Shown: positions 17,329 to 26,956 of the stretch, one piece after another
Numbering within the stretch: the stretch's first letter is position 1
Layout: each line of letters begins with the position of its first letter
DNA from: JAEUIE01 sp046350055
Lineage (GTDB): Bacteria > Planctomycetota > Planctomycetia > Gemmatales > HRBIN36
Reading direction: 5' to 3'
Assembly (NCBI GenBank): GCA_046350055.1
Contig: JAXMBC010000001.1
Location: 4,774,001-4,838,000, forward strand
DNA: 64,000 nucleotides
The notes under the pieces: generated by a model
What the model saw: only the letters and a program-made list of their open reading frames with translations
Databases searched by the model: none
What the model was told of the DNA's origin: nothing
Position numbers and translations under genes: made by a program

Positions 17329-18216
17329 CTAGACTCGATAATCGAGAGCAATATCAAGCGCAGGTGCAGAATGTGTCAAGGCTCCGACGCTGACGTAGTC
17401 GACTCCGGTGCGTGCCACTTCTGCCAACGTCTGCAGGGTGATTCCTCCCGAAGCTTCTAATTGCACTTTCGGCTGCAGTTGGTTGCGAAGAGAGACTGCT
17501 TGTTGCAGTTGGTCAATGCTCATGTTGTCAAGCAGGACAACATGTGGGAATTCACTCAGGGCTTCTCGCAATTGATCCAGGTTCTCGACCTCCACTTCCA
17601 GTTTCATGCCGGCTGGTGCTTTACGTTTGGCCAGACGAACCGCTTCTGCCAAGGGAGTGCCATGCTCACGTAGACCCGCCAGATGGTTGTCCTTGATCAT
17701 CACTGCATCATAAAGCCCCATGCGATGATTGTGCCCGCCACCGCATCGTACTGCATACTTTTCCAGAAATCGCCAGCCTGGCGTTGTTTTTCGCGTATCT
17801 AGAAGCTGACACGCAGTACCGGAAAGTTCAGCTGCATAGCGATGTGTCAAACTGGCTATCCCTGAGAGTCTCTGCATGAAGTTAAGCGTGGTTCGCTCTG
17901 CAGCAAGCAGACTCTGCAGCGAGCCGCGGACATTCGCTATGCAGTCGTCAGGCTTGAGGAAGGCTCCATCTGTTTTTTGTACTGTCACCTGCAATGCAGG
18001 GTCAACTGCATGTGCTACCATGCTGATAAGATAAACTCCGGCCAAGACGCCGTGCTGCCTTGCGATAAAATCAGCATCACCGTTCAAATCGGCAGGGATA
18101 ACTGCCTGGCTAGTCACATCGCCGACGCTGCCAAGATCCTCGTCAAGGGCCAGTCGTATTAGCAACTGTGCTTGTTCTTGCTCACGCTGGCCAAACTGCG
18201 GGCTGGACTTACTCAT
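17329..18216 (-). CDS. nadC: Nicotinate-nucleotide pyrophosphorylase (carboxylating)
   Basis: NadC (quinolinate phosphoribosyltransferase) makes nicotinate mononucleotide from quinolinate and PRPP in de novo NAD synthesis. The 295-residue length is normal. Diagnostic segments are LALDEDLGSVGDVTSQAV near the N-terminus, LNFMQRLSGIASLT, DTRKTTPGWRFLEKYAVRCGGGHNHR (substrate and PRPP pocket), MIKDNH, and EASGGI with GVDYVSVGALTHS near the C-terminus. It is the first gene of a pair with birA. The 189 bases upstream separate it from the divergent ABC ATPase gene and show only a weak hairpin (TGCGG/CCGCA near 18305-18322). Confidence 0.95.
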   Translation of the reverse strand: MSKSSPQFGQREQEQAQLLIRLALDEDLGSVGDVTSQAVIPADLNGDADFIARQHGVLAGVYLISMVAHAVDPALQVTVQKTDGAFLKPDDCIANVRGSLQSLLAAERTTLNFMQRLSGIASLTHRYAAELSGTACQLLDTRKTTPGWRFLEKYAVRCGGGHNHRMGLYDAVMIKDNHLAGLREHGTPLAEAVRLAKRKAPAGMKLEVEVENLDQLREALSEFPHVVLLDNMSIDQLQQAVSLRNQLQPKVQLEASGGITLQTLAEVARTGVDYVSVGALTHSAPALDIALDYRV

Positions 18217-18405
18217 GATGATGTCAGCTTGCTTCTGTAACTTCGATCGTTAAGATCATGTTATCAAATTGCTGGATGTGTATTGCCCGGCTGGAGTTGC
18301 GCACTGCGGATTTTGCCGCATCGAGCGAACGATCTCAGCTGAAGCAGCGTACCATCATGAGCATACTCTATTTAACGCCTTGAACCATCCGTTCGCGAGC
18401 CGCCA

Positions 18406-19329
<924 letters not shown>

Positions 19330-19346
19330 TCCACCTCAACCACCTG

Positions 19347-21296
19347 ATGATATCCGACATGATGTTCGCTGCGTTTAATGTAGATACCGACTTCCCCCGA
19401 TTCGCCAACATGGCTGAATATGCAGAGCTTTGGCTCCGCAAGGCAGGCATGGGGGCAATCATCATGCTCATCATCTGGACGATATGGTTCGCTCTCAAAG
19501 CGACCTTGCGTGATGGGAAATGGATCCCTTACGGCCTCACAGGTAGACTGGAATCAGAGGGCACCGAGAACAATTGGCGTGCTCGTGTCTTCTGGCTCTT
19601 CCTCGGCCTCTCCGCTGTCGCCATCGTAGGCAGCATTGGTTACTACCTGTACCAGATATTAGGCAATGGCACACTCATTGATCCATTCGATGTACCCAGC
19701 AAGGAAAACAAGCGCGTACGCACTACCACGGATTTGATAATCTCGATCGTGTCATTAATCACTCTGCTGACTGTTTCGCTTGAGCTGCTGTTTGAACTAC
19801 TGAGAATGAGTTTCCGCCGGTTGTTCGCCATCGCCAAGTTCTCCATCAAGGAAGCCATTCGCAAGAAGGTGCTCTGGGTCTTCCTGATTCTGGGTCTGAT
19901 GGTGCTCTTTTCGAGTTGGTTCATCACTGCTGACAAGAAGACAGAACAATGGCAGCAGTATGTCAATCTTGTGTTCTATGTCGTTTCTACGATGGTGCTT
20001 GTCACTTCTGCAATTCTCGCATGCTTCAGCCTGCCTGCTGATATCAAACAGCAGACAATCTTCACTGTGGTAACCAAGCCTGTCCAGAAACTGGAAATTG
20101 TACTCGGCCGCATTATTGGCCTGGTAGGCCTGATGACCGTGATTCTGGCAGTGGCAGGAGCAGTCAGCCTGATTTATGTGGCTCGCGGAGTGGATCCTGA
20201 AGTCGCTCGATCCATTCGTGCCCGCAATGTTGCAAACGGCGATTTGTTATTCCTTGACTTCACGCCTCAGGGCGAGCCCTATTACAAGGAACAAGGCGGA
20301 CAGAACATTGGTCGATTATGGGATTACTTCCAGTATTTGAGCGGTGGCTCGGGTCAGGAAGCAGTATGGTTCTTCACCAATCTACCCGCTTCAATAGCCA
20401 ATAAAGAACGCGTGATGGTAGAAGCAACATTCGACATCTTCCGTACGAGCAAGGGTGGAGCAGACAGATTTGAACAGGGCGTACCGGTACAGTTCTATTT
20501 TGTGAATCGTTCAAAATGGAAGAACAACATGGAAGAGTACCGCAACGCCCGAGATCCGAAAACCAATTTGCCACTATCCGCGGACGAAAAGGCTCGCAAG
20601 TTTGGTTATTACGAACTGGAACGACCTGCCCGAGTCTTTGACGAAGGTGAACCAACACAGGTTTTCTTCCCGGGCAGCATCATGTCTGATACCCCGGCTG
20701 GCTACCCCTTGGAAGTCCATGTCAATTGCCGTGCCTCTTCTCAGTACCTGGGTACTGCAAAGCGCAATCTCTACATCCTTCTCGAGGAAGGCAACTGGAT
20801 TCTGAATTTTGCCAAAGGGATCATAGGCATCTGGTTTTTCATGGTCCTTGTCGTGACCCTGGGAGTGGTACTTTCAACGTATCTCAATGCCCCGATCAGT
20901 CTGCTGGTGACATTGCTCATCGTGATTCTGGGGCAACCGGTGATTCTCAACTACATATACACCGAATCCCTGCCAGATGATCCTGATCGTCCTGGTGGCC
21001 GCGTATTCGAGGCGAGCCTGCGTCTGATCAACAAGGAAAACATGGTAAACGTGTTGCCTGATAATCTGGCAACCAAGACTGTCAAATCACTCGACAACTC
21101 TGTGCGCTATGTCTTCAAGCTGGTCCATGCTGCTCTGCCAGATCTTAAACTCTACGATCGTAAGGTTTATGTGGCAGAAGGGTTTGACATACCCTGGGAG
21201 GAACTGCTGGCCACACTTGTTCGTTTACTCATGTATCTCTTCCCCATTGTGCTGATTGGCTACTTCCTCCTCAGCACGCGTGAAGTTGCCAACTAA
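19347..21296 (+). CDS. ABC-2 type permease with large extracytoplasmic insert
   Basis: This 649-residue membrane protein is partner to the preceding ATPase. Membrane helices are predicted near residues 33-52, 80-105, 130-155, 175-195, 210-235 and 250-275. A long soluble stretch of about 220 residues (roughly 285-500) follows, then helices near 505-560 and a final one close to the C-terminus (LMYLFPIVLIGYFLL). The amphipathic FAIAKFSIKEAIRKKVLWVFLIL segment resembles the elbow helix entry of ABC-2 permeases. The large insert probably faces the periplasm. The substrate is unknown. The next gene follows after 12 bases. Confidence 0.82.
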   Translation: MISDMMFAAFNVDTDFPRFANMAEYAELWLRKAGMGAIIMLIIWTIWFALKATLRDGKWIPYGLTGRLESEGTENNWRARVFWLFLGLSAVAIVGSIGYYLYQILGNGTLIDPFDVPSKENKRVRTTTDLIISIVSLITLLTVSLELLFELLRMSFRRLFAIAKFSIKEAIRKKVLWVFLILGLMVLFSSWFITADKKTEQWQQYVNLVFYVVSTMVLVTSAILACFSLPADIKQQTIFTVVTKPVQKLEIVLGRIIGLVGLMTVILAVAGAVSLIYVARGVDPEVARSIRARNVANGDLLFLDFTPQGEPYYKEQGGQNIGRLWDYFQYLSGGSGQEAVWFFTNLPASIANKERVMVEATFDIFRTSKGGADRFEQGVPVQFYFVNRSKWKNNMEEYRNARDPKTNLPLSADEKARKFGYYELERPARVFDEGEPTQVFFPGSIMSDTPAGYPLEVHVNCRASSQYLGTAKRNLYILLEEGNWILNFAKGIIGIWFFMVLVVTLGVVLSTYLNAPISLLVTLLIVILGQPVILNYIYTESLPDDPDRPGGRVFEASLRLINKENMVNVLPDNLATKTVKSLDNSVRYVFKLVHAALPDLKLYDRKVYVAEGFDIPWEELLATLVRLLMYLFPIVLIGYFLLSTREVAN

Positions 21297-21308
21297 CCAG
21301 GTGCTCTC

Positions 21309-23261
21309 ATGGCTACCTCTTACGATAAGATTCGTCAGCGCAAAATTGTCTACGTCGTAGCTATCCTGGCTTTGCTGGGTACTGCTTACGCACACAAGCT
21401 GCTGATTGTAGACAAGGCTGCCAAGCAGTACGACATCAGCGAAACTAACCTCGGCAAAGTAGATTTAGGAGGTTCGATCTCGCGATTTGTGCTCTCCAGT
21501 TTCCGCGGCCCGTTGGTGTGCGGCTTGTGGTGGGAAGTGGATGAATTGCAGCAAAAGCATGATTTCAAACAACTGGAATTGATGCTGACAGCACTAACGA
21601 AACTCCAGCCTCACTTCAAAGGACCCTGGAAATATCAGGGCTGGAATCTGGCTTACAATGTCTCCGTGGAGTTTGACCGCGTTGAGGACAAGTACTTCTA
21701 CATTTCCAAGGGCATTCGCTGGCTGGCACAGGGGGAGGAGATCAACCGTCTGAAGCTCTATGACCCCGATCGCCCCGAAGAATTGCGCACGGTGGGCGAT
21801 CCGGAAATGCGTTCTGAGATTGCACAATACCTTTCTGGAAAAATGTATTACGCCGACGAACAACTGATGTTTCGTCCGCTGCTGCATATGAGCTGCATTC
21901 CCCCTGCCCAGCGTGATCCGGTCACACTGAAGAATAATTCTGCTCAACTCGAGCGATTCAAGTCACAATACCCTCGCTTTGTTCGGCGTATCAAAACGTA
22001 TCTGAACATCCCCGATGGCGACGAATCAACGTTGAATCGTGAAATGCTGGCCTTTCTCGAAGAGCACAAGGATGTCCCCTGTCTGTGGAAGACCGAGGAT
22101 GGTGCCACGAAAATGGCCAACGATCCCTGGCCACGCTGGCCCAATATGGCTGACAAGGAACTCATCGGAAAAGTGGCTGACCAGGAGATCATGCAGGACG
22201 GACTGGACATCTCCAGGTACTGGTACGAATTCTCAACGGAAATGCTTCCTCCCCCGAACAGGGACTTGTCTCAGGACGTGACTCCGGTGCAAGACAAGTA
22301 CACCCGTACGAACAAGTCCATGCACAGCATGATTTTCCGTGGACGCCCTGCACAAACCCAGAGCCGTTCCAGCCAGGAACTCTACAAGGAAGGCTGGTAT
22401 CAACTCGCTCAGGAAACAGCTGAAAAAGCTTACAACATGTGGATGGATCTGGGCAAGGCAACGAATATCGTGCAGCCTGACAGCGAGTTACGTACGCGGC
22501 TGGAGAAGGCAAATCGCTATGGTTCACTCTACAAAGAAAACGCAGAGAACATGAAGCCGCCTCCAGACTACCTTAAGACTCAGAATCCAGAGGAGTACAC
22601 GCGTGCCTTGGACGATTTTCAGGCATTCCAGTTCATCAACAATTACAACAAGTTACGCAACTTCAGTCGTTTCGATTATTGGACTGAAGCGATGGCAGCT
22701 GCGAAGACCAACACGTACAGCGAAGCATACCGATCACGGTATCTCGGTGAGTTGCGCTACACTGACTGGCCGGTTTCCATTCATCACTACCAGCGAGCTG
22801 TCGGGTTGATGCAGTACTATCTGAAAACCAAAATGGAAGCCAACGATGAAATGGCGCTCCGCCTTTCACTGCTGGCACCTGGTATTGGCGGAACGTTTGC
22901 ACAACTCGCCCCTGCCCTGACTAATAACCTTACACCGTATGGTTCGTTCGAAACGATTCATGAAGAATTGCTCGAATTCCAGGACAAGCTGATGCGAATC
23001 ATGGCAAGGCGTGGTGGCCCTGTTCGCTTACGTGCTGAATTCCTCACCTGGGAATTAAAACAGGCACTGGCAAACTCCACCATTGCATTGACACCAGGTA
23101 TTGTCTATCCTCCAACCATGTTCCCCATGGTGTCCAGGATCATCATCAACATCGATTTTGTTGAAGATTTAGCTGAACGGGATCGAGGTCCTTTCGATTC
23201 CATTCTGCCTGCCACGATGCGTGAGAATCGTGATCGCGATAAGACCGGTTCCCGAAAGTAG
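21309..23261 (+). CDS. Membrane-anchored protein of unknown function, third gene of ABC operon
   Basis: The 650-residue protein has one N-terminal hydrophobic helix (KIVYVVAILALLGTAYAHKLL, residues ~12-32) and is otherwise hydrophilic. A strongly charged helical body follows, with aromatic-rich segments (LVCGLWWEVDELQQKHDFKQ; GPWKYQGWNLAYNVS). I recognise no family. TPR-like helical pairing is possible in the first 150 residues. The protein most likely projects into the periplasm. A 12-base gap after the permease gene argues for a shared function, possibly as a periplasmic partner of the ABC system. Confidence 0.8.
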   Translation: MATSYDKIRQRKIVYVVAILALLGTAYAHKLLIVDKAAKQYDISETNLGKVDLGGSISRFVLSSFRGPLVCGLWWEVDELQQKHDFKQLELMLTALTKLQPHFKGPWKYQGWNLAYNVSVEFDRVEDKYFYISKGIRWLAQGEEINRLKLYDPDRPEELRTVGDPEMRSEIAQYLSGKMYYADEQLMFRPLLHMSCIPPAQRDPVTLKNNSAQLERFKSQYPRFVRRIKTYLNIPDGDESTLNREMLAFLEEHKDVPCLWKTEDGATKMANDPWPRWPNMADKELIGKVADQEIMQDGLDISRYWYEFSTEMLPPPNRDLSQDVTPVQDKYTRTNKSMHSMIFRGRPAQTQSRSSQELYKEGWYQLAQETAEKAYNMWMDLGKATNIVQPDSELRTRLEKANRYGSLYKENAENMKPPPDYLKTQNPEEYTRALDDFQAFQFINNYNKLRNFSRFDYWTEAMAAAKTNTYSEAYRSRYLGELRYTDWPVSIHHYQRAVGLMQYYLKTKMEANDEMALRLSLLAPGIGGTFAQLAPALTNNLTPYGSFETIHEELLEFQDKLMRIMARRGGPVRLRAEFLTWELKQALANSTIALTPGIVYPPTMFPMVSRIIINIDFVEDLAERDRGPFDSILPATMRENRDRDKTGSRK

Positions 23262-23329
23262 CCGTAGGATTCTCCGCACGGCAACTGGAGGGTCACGATA
23301 TGCACGTCTCCTCAGCTCGCGGAGTGAAC

Positions 23330-24067
23330 ATGGCATCTTTCTCGGTCATCCTCGTGGCTGCAGGACAATCCAGCCGCTTTGATCACGACGTTAAGAAACC
23401 GTACGCAGATATCGATGGCCGCGCTGTCTGGATGCGTGCTGCAGATCTCTTCGTCAAACGAAAAGATGTTATTCAGATCATTTTAGTCGTTGCTGCAGAT
23501 GACGAAGAGAATGTGCTCAGGCGTTATGGCCCTAACATGGCCTTTATGAACGTCTCTGTCACCATTGGTGGTGCATCCCGCGCGGATTCAGTGAATAACG
23601 GCCTGGCTAAGGTCAATCCATCAGCAGACTTTGTGGCAATTCACGACGCAGCTCGACCTTGTGCTACCGACGATATGGTGGACAAAGTATTTGAGGCAGC
23701 CAAACAGCATAAGGCTGCTATTCTAGCCGCCGCAGTGACCGATACACTCAAACGATGTGACACGAATCGACGTATTCAACGCACTGAATCACGTGAAGGC
23801 CTCTGGCAGGCACAAACACCACAAGTCTTTGAACGGGCAATGATTCAATCTCTCTATGCCCAGCGTGACCCCAAAATACCAATAACGGATGATGCCTCGC
23901 TGGCAGAAGCAGCAGGCATCCCTGTTACGGTCGTTCCGAGTGACTTTACCAACATCAAGATCACGACTCGATCAGATCTCTTTCTGGCGGAAGCCATCGT
24001 TAAATCCCGTCCCAAACCCAAAAGCAAGGCTTTCCACCCCTTTGCTGAAGAGGACATGTGGAAATGA
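23330..24067 (+). CDS. ispD: 2-C-methyl-D-erythritol 4-phosphate cytidylyltransferase
   Basis: IspD transfers CMP to 2-C-methyl-D-erythritol 4-phosphate in the non-mevalonate isoprenoid pathway. ATG 23330 gives MASFSVILVAAGQSSRF, the expected beginning with its nucleotide-binding loop; a start at 23300 would add ten unconserved residues. Further signatures are KKPYADIDG, HDAARPCATDDMV, the AAAVTDTLKR region and LWQAQTPQVF. The 245 residues are close to the usual ~230. A lysine-rich tail follows the conserved core. The gene is coupled to manA by an ATGA overlap. Confidence 0.92.
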   Translation: MASFSVILVAAGQSSRFDHDVKKPYADIDGRAVWMRAADLFVKRKDVIQIILVVAADDEENVLRRYGPNMAFMNVSVTIGGASRADSVNNGLAKVNPSADFVAIHDAARPCATDDMVDKVFEAAKQHKAAILAAAVTDTLKRCDTNRRIQRTESREGLWQAQTPQVFERAMIQSLYAQRDPKIPITDDASLAEAAGIPVTVVPSDFTNIKITTRSDLFLAEAIVKSRPKPKSKAFHPFAEEDMWK

Positions 24068-25002
24068 CCGAACTCGGTCCACTGCTCTTTCAGCCCTGGC
24101 TACGCCCCATGCCCTGGGGTGGAACACACTTGAAAGAGTACTATCCCTGTTCCTCACAGGATCGTATCGGCGAAGCATGGCTTATCAGCGACCATCCCCT
24201 TCACCCGAGTGAAGTCATGCAGGGCATGTATGCAGGACGTACGCTCCCATCGCTGGTCGCAGCATTTCCACAAGAGATGGGCTTTGTTTCGGGGTGTCGC
24301 TTTCCGTTGCTGATCAAGATACTCGATGCAGCTGAGAATCTCTCCATTCAGGTACATCCTGATGATGAACGTGCCAGAACCTGGTCACCTGCAGAAGGTG
24401 GCAAAACCGAAGCCTGGACCATTCTGCAGTCCGACGAAGATGCTTGCATCTATCTGGGAATGCCAGGAAAACCATCGAAAACTGTAATCGATCAGCATCT
24501 GCGTGGAAATACACTGGTTGATGCAATGCATCGCATCGTTCCCCACAAGAATGAAACCTACTTTCTCCCAGCAGGAACCGTTCATGCATTGGGAAAGGGG
24601 GTCATGGCATTGGAAGTCCAGCAAACCAGTGATGCTACGTTCCGTCTTTATGACTGGGGCCGGGTTGATGCTGCTGGCAACCCTCGACAATTGCACCTGG
24701 AAGCTGGATTAGCCTGTGTACAGCATCATGACAACGCAGGATTGCAGCAGCCACATCAGGAAGCACACACCACAACAGAAGTCCTGGTGGAGACGCCATA
24801 CTTTTCTTTGCGACGCAGCCCAGCTCAACACACTATCGAACAACCCTGCGTCGTAATTCCCTGGCAGGGTAACGCCTACATTCCCGCAGCGGATATGATC
24901 ATTGCCCCCGGACATGCATGCCTGCTTCCACGTTCCATGAAGAATATCTCTATCACTCTGGATTCTGATGCGGTACTCTTTGAGGTACGCTGGCCTCTTT
25001 AA
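24064..25002 (+). CDS. manA: Mannose-6-phosphate isomerase, class I (short type)
   Basis: ManA interconverts mannose 6-phosphate and fructose 6-phosphate, which feeds GDP-mannose synthesis for glycans. The ATG at 24064 overlaps the ispD stop as ATGA; a GTG at 24058 is an alternative. Zinc ligands are visible in IQVHPDDERA (Gln, His), GGKTEAW (Glu) and LPAGTVHALG (His). At ~312 residues it is the short bacterial form related to Bacillus ManA rather than the ~390-residue E. coli type. The LEVQQTSDATFRLYDWGR segment is also typical. It could provide sugar donors for the glycosyltransferases in this window, but that is inference. Confidence 0.92.
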   Translation: MTELGPLLFQPWLRPMPWGGTHLKEYYPCSSQDRIGEAWLISDHPLHPSEVMQGMYAGRTLPSLVAAFPQEMGFVSGCRFPLLIKILDAAENLSIQVHPDDERARTWSPAEGGKTEAWTILQSDEDACIYLGMPGKPSKTVIDQHLRGNTLVDAMHRIVPHKNETYFLPAGTVHALGKGVMALEVQQTSDATFRLYDWGRVDAAGNPRQLHLEAGLACVQHHDNAGLQQPHQEAHTTTEVLVETPYFSLRRSPAQHTIEQPCVVIPWQGNAYIPAADMIIAPGHACLLPRSMKNISITLDSDAVLFEVRWPL

Positions 25003-25019
25003 AATTAGGGTGAGTGCAA

Positions 25020-26900
25020 GTGCATTTTTTTGGTCCCATTCTTCGTTACGACCTTGTTTGCACATCACGCCGCGCCCGCTATTTTGCCATGCGTTTCTTC
25101 TATGCCCTTTTGCTGTTTCTTATCCTTTACATCTTCTACATTGTCAAACTCAAGAGCATCACTGTTGAACAAGTAGCTCAAAAGCAATTGATCGACTTTG
25201 CAGAACTGTTCAGCTACATCTACCTTCTCGTTCAATACCTGCTGGTTCTGCTCCTGACCCCTGCGTATGTCGGTTCTGCTATTGCTGAGGAGAAGGAACG
25301 CAAAACACTGGAGTTCCTGCTAGCCACCGACCTTCGGAATCAGGAAATCATCTTTGGCAAGTTTGCATCACGCATTGGCAATTTGCTGATGTTTCTGCTG
25401 GCTGGCCTGCCCGTACTGGCGTTTGTGCTGTTCTTTGGTGGCGTTGATCCGGAACTGCTCAAGAATGGCTTCCTCGCCACTTTTTTCACCGTGCTCAGTA
25501 TCTCTGCTGTCAGTATCTACTGCTCGGTCCATGCCAAGACCAGCCGCGATGGCATCATGAAATCCTACTTCTGCGTGATTGGCTACTTCGTCTTCGGGAT
25601 TATCCTCTGGAGCGTGGTGATGATGCTCAACGGAGCTTTCACTGGCCTGGGTAATGTTGCAAAGAAAATAGATGATCTGGATCCATCCTTACAGGGACTT
25701 TGCTATTTCACTGAATACTATCTCACCGGTGACATGTTCCATGCCATCTATCTCTACGCCACGAACATGGCGGCCCCATTTCTTGGCAGAACATCCTGGA
25801 CTGGTGTCGATCTGGGCACTTCGATGGGAGCGTTATTACGCAACTATCTGATCTTTCACGGAGTGCTGATGCTGATCTGCTTGAGCTACTCCGTGCTATG
25901 GATGCGAGCCATTTACCTGAAGCAAACCTATGGCGAAGGCAAACTCAGCCGCAGGAAACTCGCAAAAGCCAGGCTAGCCGTCCCGGATGATCTTTCCAAA
26001 CCCGACCAGCGTAAACACGCTACACCTGTACCACGTGGATGGCGGGTTCAACTCCGCGACTGGCCTCCTATGGTGTGGAAGGAAGTCTTTGTCCCAAGGT
26101 TATCCCTGCGGACCATACGGGCCAGAATCCTTACTGGTGTTATCTGGGGCCTGTTCCTGCTCCCAGTTGCCGTCATTTTTCTTTACACTGCACGAAGCTG
26201 GGAACAGTTCACACAAGGCTTTAGCTGGTACATACGCATTGCCGGTACGTTGGTACTCTGCATGATGATTGCCGCAGTGGGCATTCGAGCTTCACATGCG
26301 ATTTGCATCGAGAAGGACAAACAAACCCTGGAAACGCTGCTTTCAACCTCGCTGACCGACCGCGAAATCATCTTTGGCAAATGGATTGGTGCCGTGTTAG
26401 GGCATGGATCATCCATGTACCTCATTGCCATCATCTGGATTACTGGACTAATGACAGGGGCTCTGGATTGGTCTTCTGCGCTCTTTCTCACAGGTTCGTT
26501 TCTGGTGTACTCTTCATTCGCCGCATCGCTGGGTCTGTTCTTCAGTGCAGGTGCCGCGACTACGACCCGCTCGCTGATGGTGACCCTTTTCTGGTTGATC
26601 ATGTGGATAGGTGGCCACTGGCTCATCGTCGGCCCTCTGCTCTTTGCCACTATTGCCGGCGATGTGCGCGAGGTCATCTACTTTGCGATGGGCATGACTC
26701 CGTGTGTTGTGCTGGGGTTGCTGGCCAATTCCGCATCCTGGACCCGACTTGCCGACTTGCAGGCAAGTGGGGAGCATTTGCAATACGCTTGGATTGGCCT
26801 GGTGGTCACTGGTGTCCTCGCTCTCCTTTTCCTTCTGTTGGCAAGACAACGCTTCTACCTGAACACTGGTCGTATTCATAAACAAGAAGGTATGTATTAG
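25020..26900 (+). CDS. Duplicated ABC-2 type permease (two permease units in one chain)
   Basis: This is a ~626-residue membrane protein. Two homologous units are visible: unit 1 has AIAEEKERKTLEFLLATDLRNQEIIFGK (residues ~88-115) and unit 2 has CIEKDKQTLETLLSTSLTDREIIFGKW (residues ~430-455), each preceded and followed by hydrophobic helices. This E-K-x-R-K-T-LE-LL-T-L-EI-FGK pattern is the coupling-helix region of ABC-2 permeases. About 12 membrane helices are likely. GTG 25020 is preferred over GTG 25014 because AGGG lies 9 bases upstream and the N-terminus then aligns with the paralogue at 26957 (GPI at residues 4-6). No ATPase gene is adjacent. Confidence 0.82.
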   Translation: MHFFGPILRYDLVCTSRRARYFAMRFFYALLLFLILYIFYIVKLKSITVEQVAQKQLIDFAELFSYIYLLVQYLLVLLLTPAYVGSAIAEEKERKTLEFLLATDLRNQEIIFGKFASRIGNLLMFLLAGLPVLAFVLFFGGVDPELLKNGFLATFFTVLSISAVSIYCSVHAKTSRDGIMKSYFCVIGYFVFGIILWSVVMMLNGAFTGLGNVAKKIDDLDPSLQGLCYFTEYYLTGDMFHAIYLYATNMAAPFLGRTSWTGVDLGTSMGALLRNYLIFHGVLMLICLSYSVLWMRAIYLKQTYGEGKLSRRKLAKARLAVPDDLSKPDQRKHATPVPRGWRVQLRDWPPMVWKEVFVPRLSLRTIRARILTGVIWGLFLLPVAVIFLYTARSWEQFTQGFSWYIRIAGTLVLCMMIAAVGIRASHAICIEKDKQTLETLLSTSLTDREIIFGKWIGAVLGHGSSMYLIAIIWITGLMTGALDWSSALFLTGSFLVYSSFAASLGLFFSAGAATTTRSLMVTLFWLIMWIGGHWLIVGPLLFATIAGDVREVIYFAMGMTPCVVLGLLANSASWTRLADLQASGEHLQYAWIGLVVTGVLALLFLLLARQRFYLNTGRIHKQEGMY

Positions 26901-26956
26901 CCGTATTCTTCGTCAGTCGGCCATGACTCTCTCCGCTGGAAGGAAATGCCCGTTTC

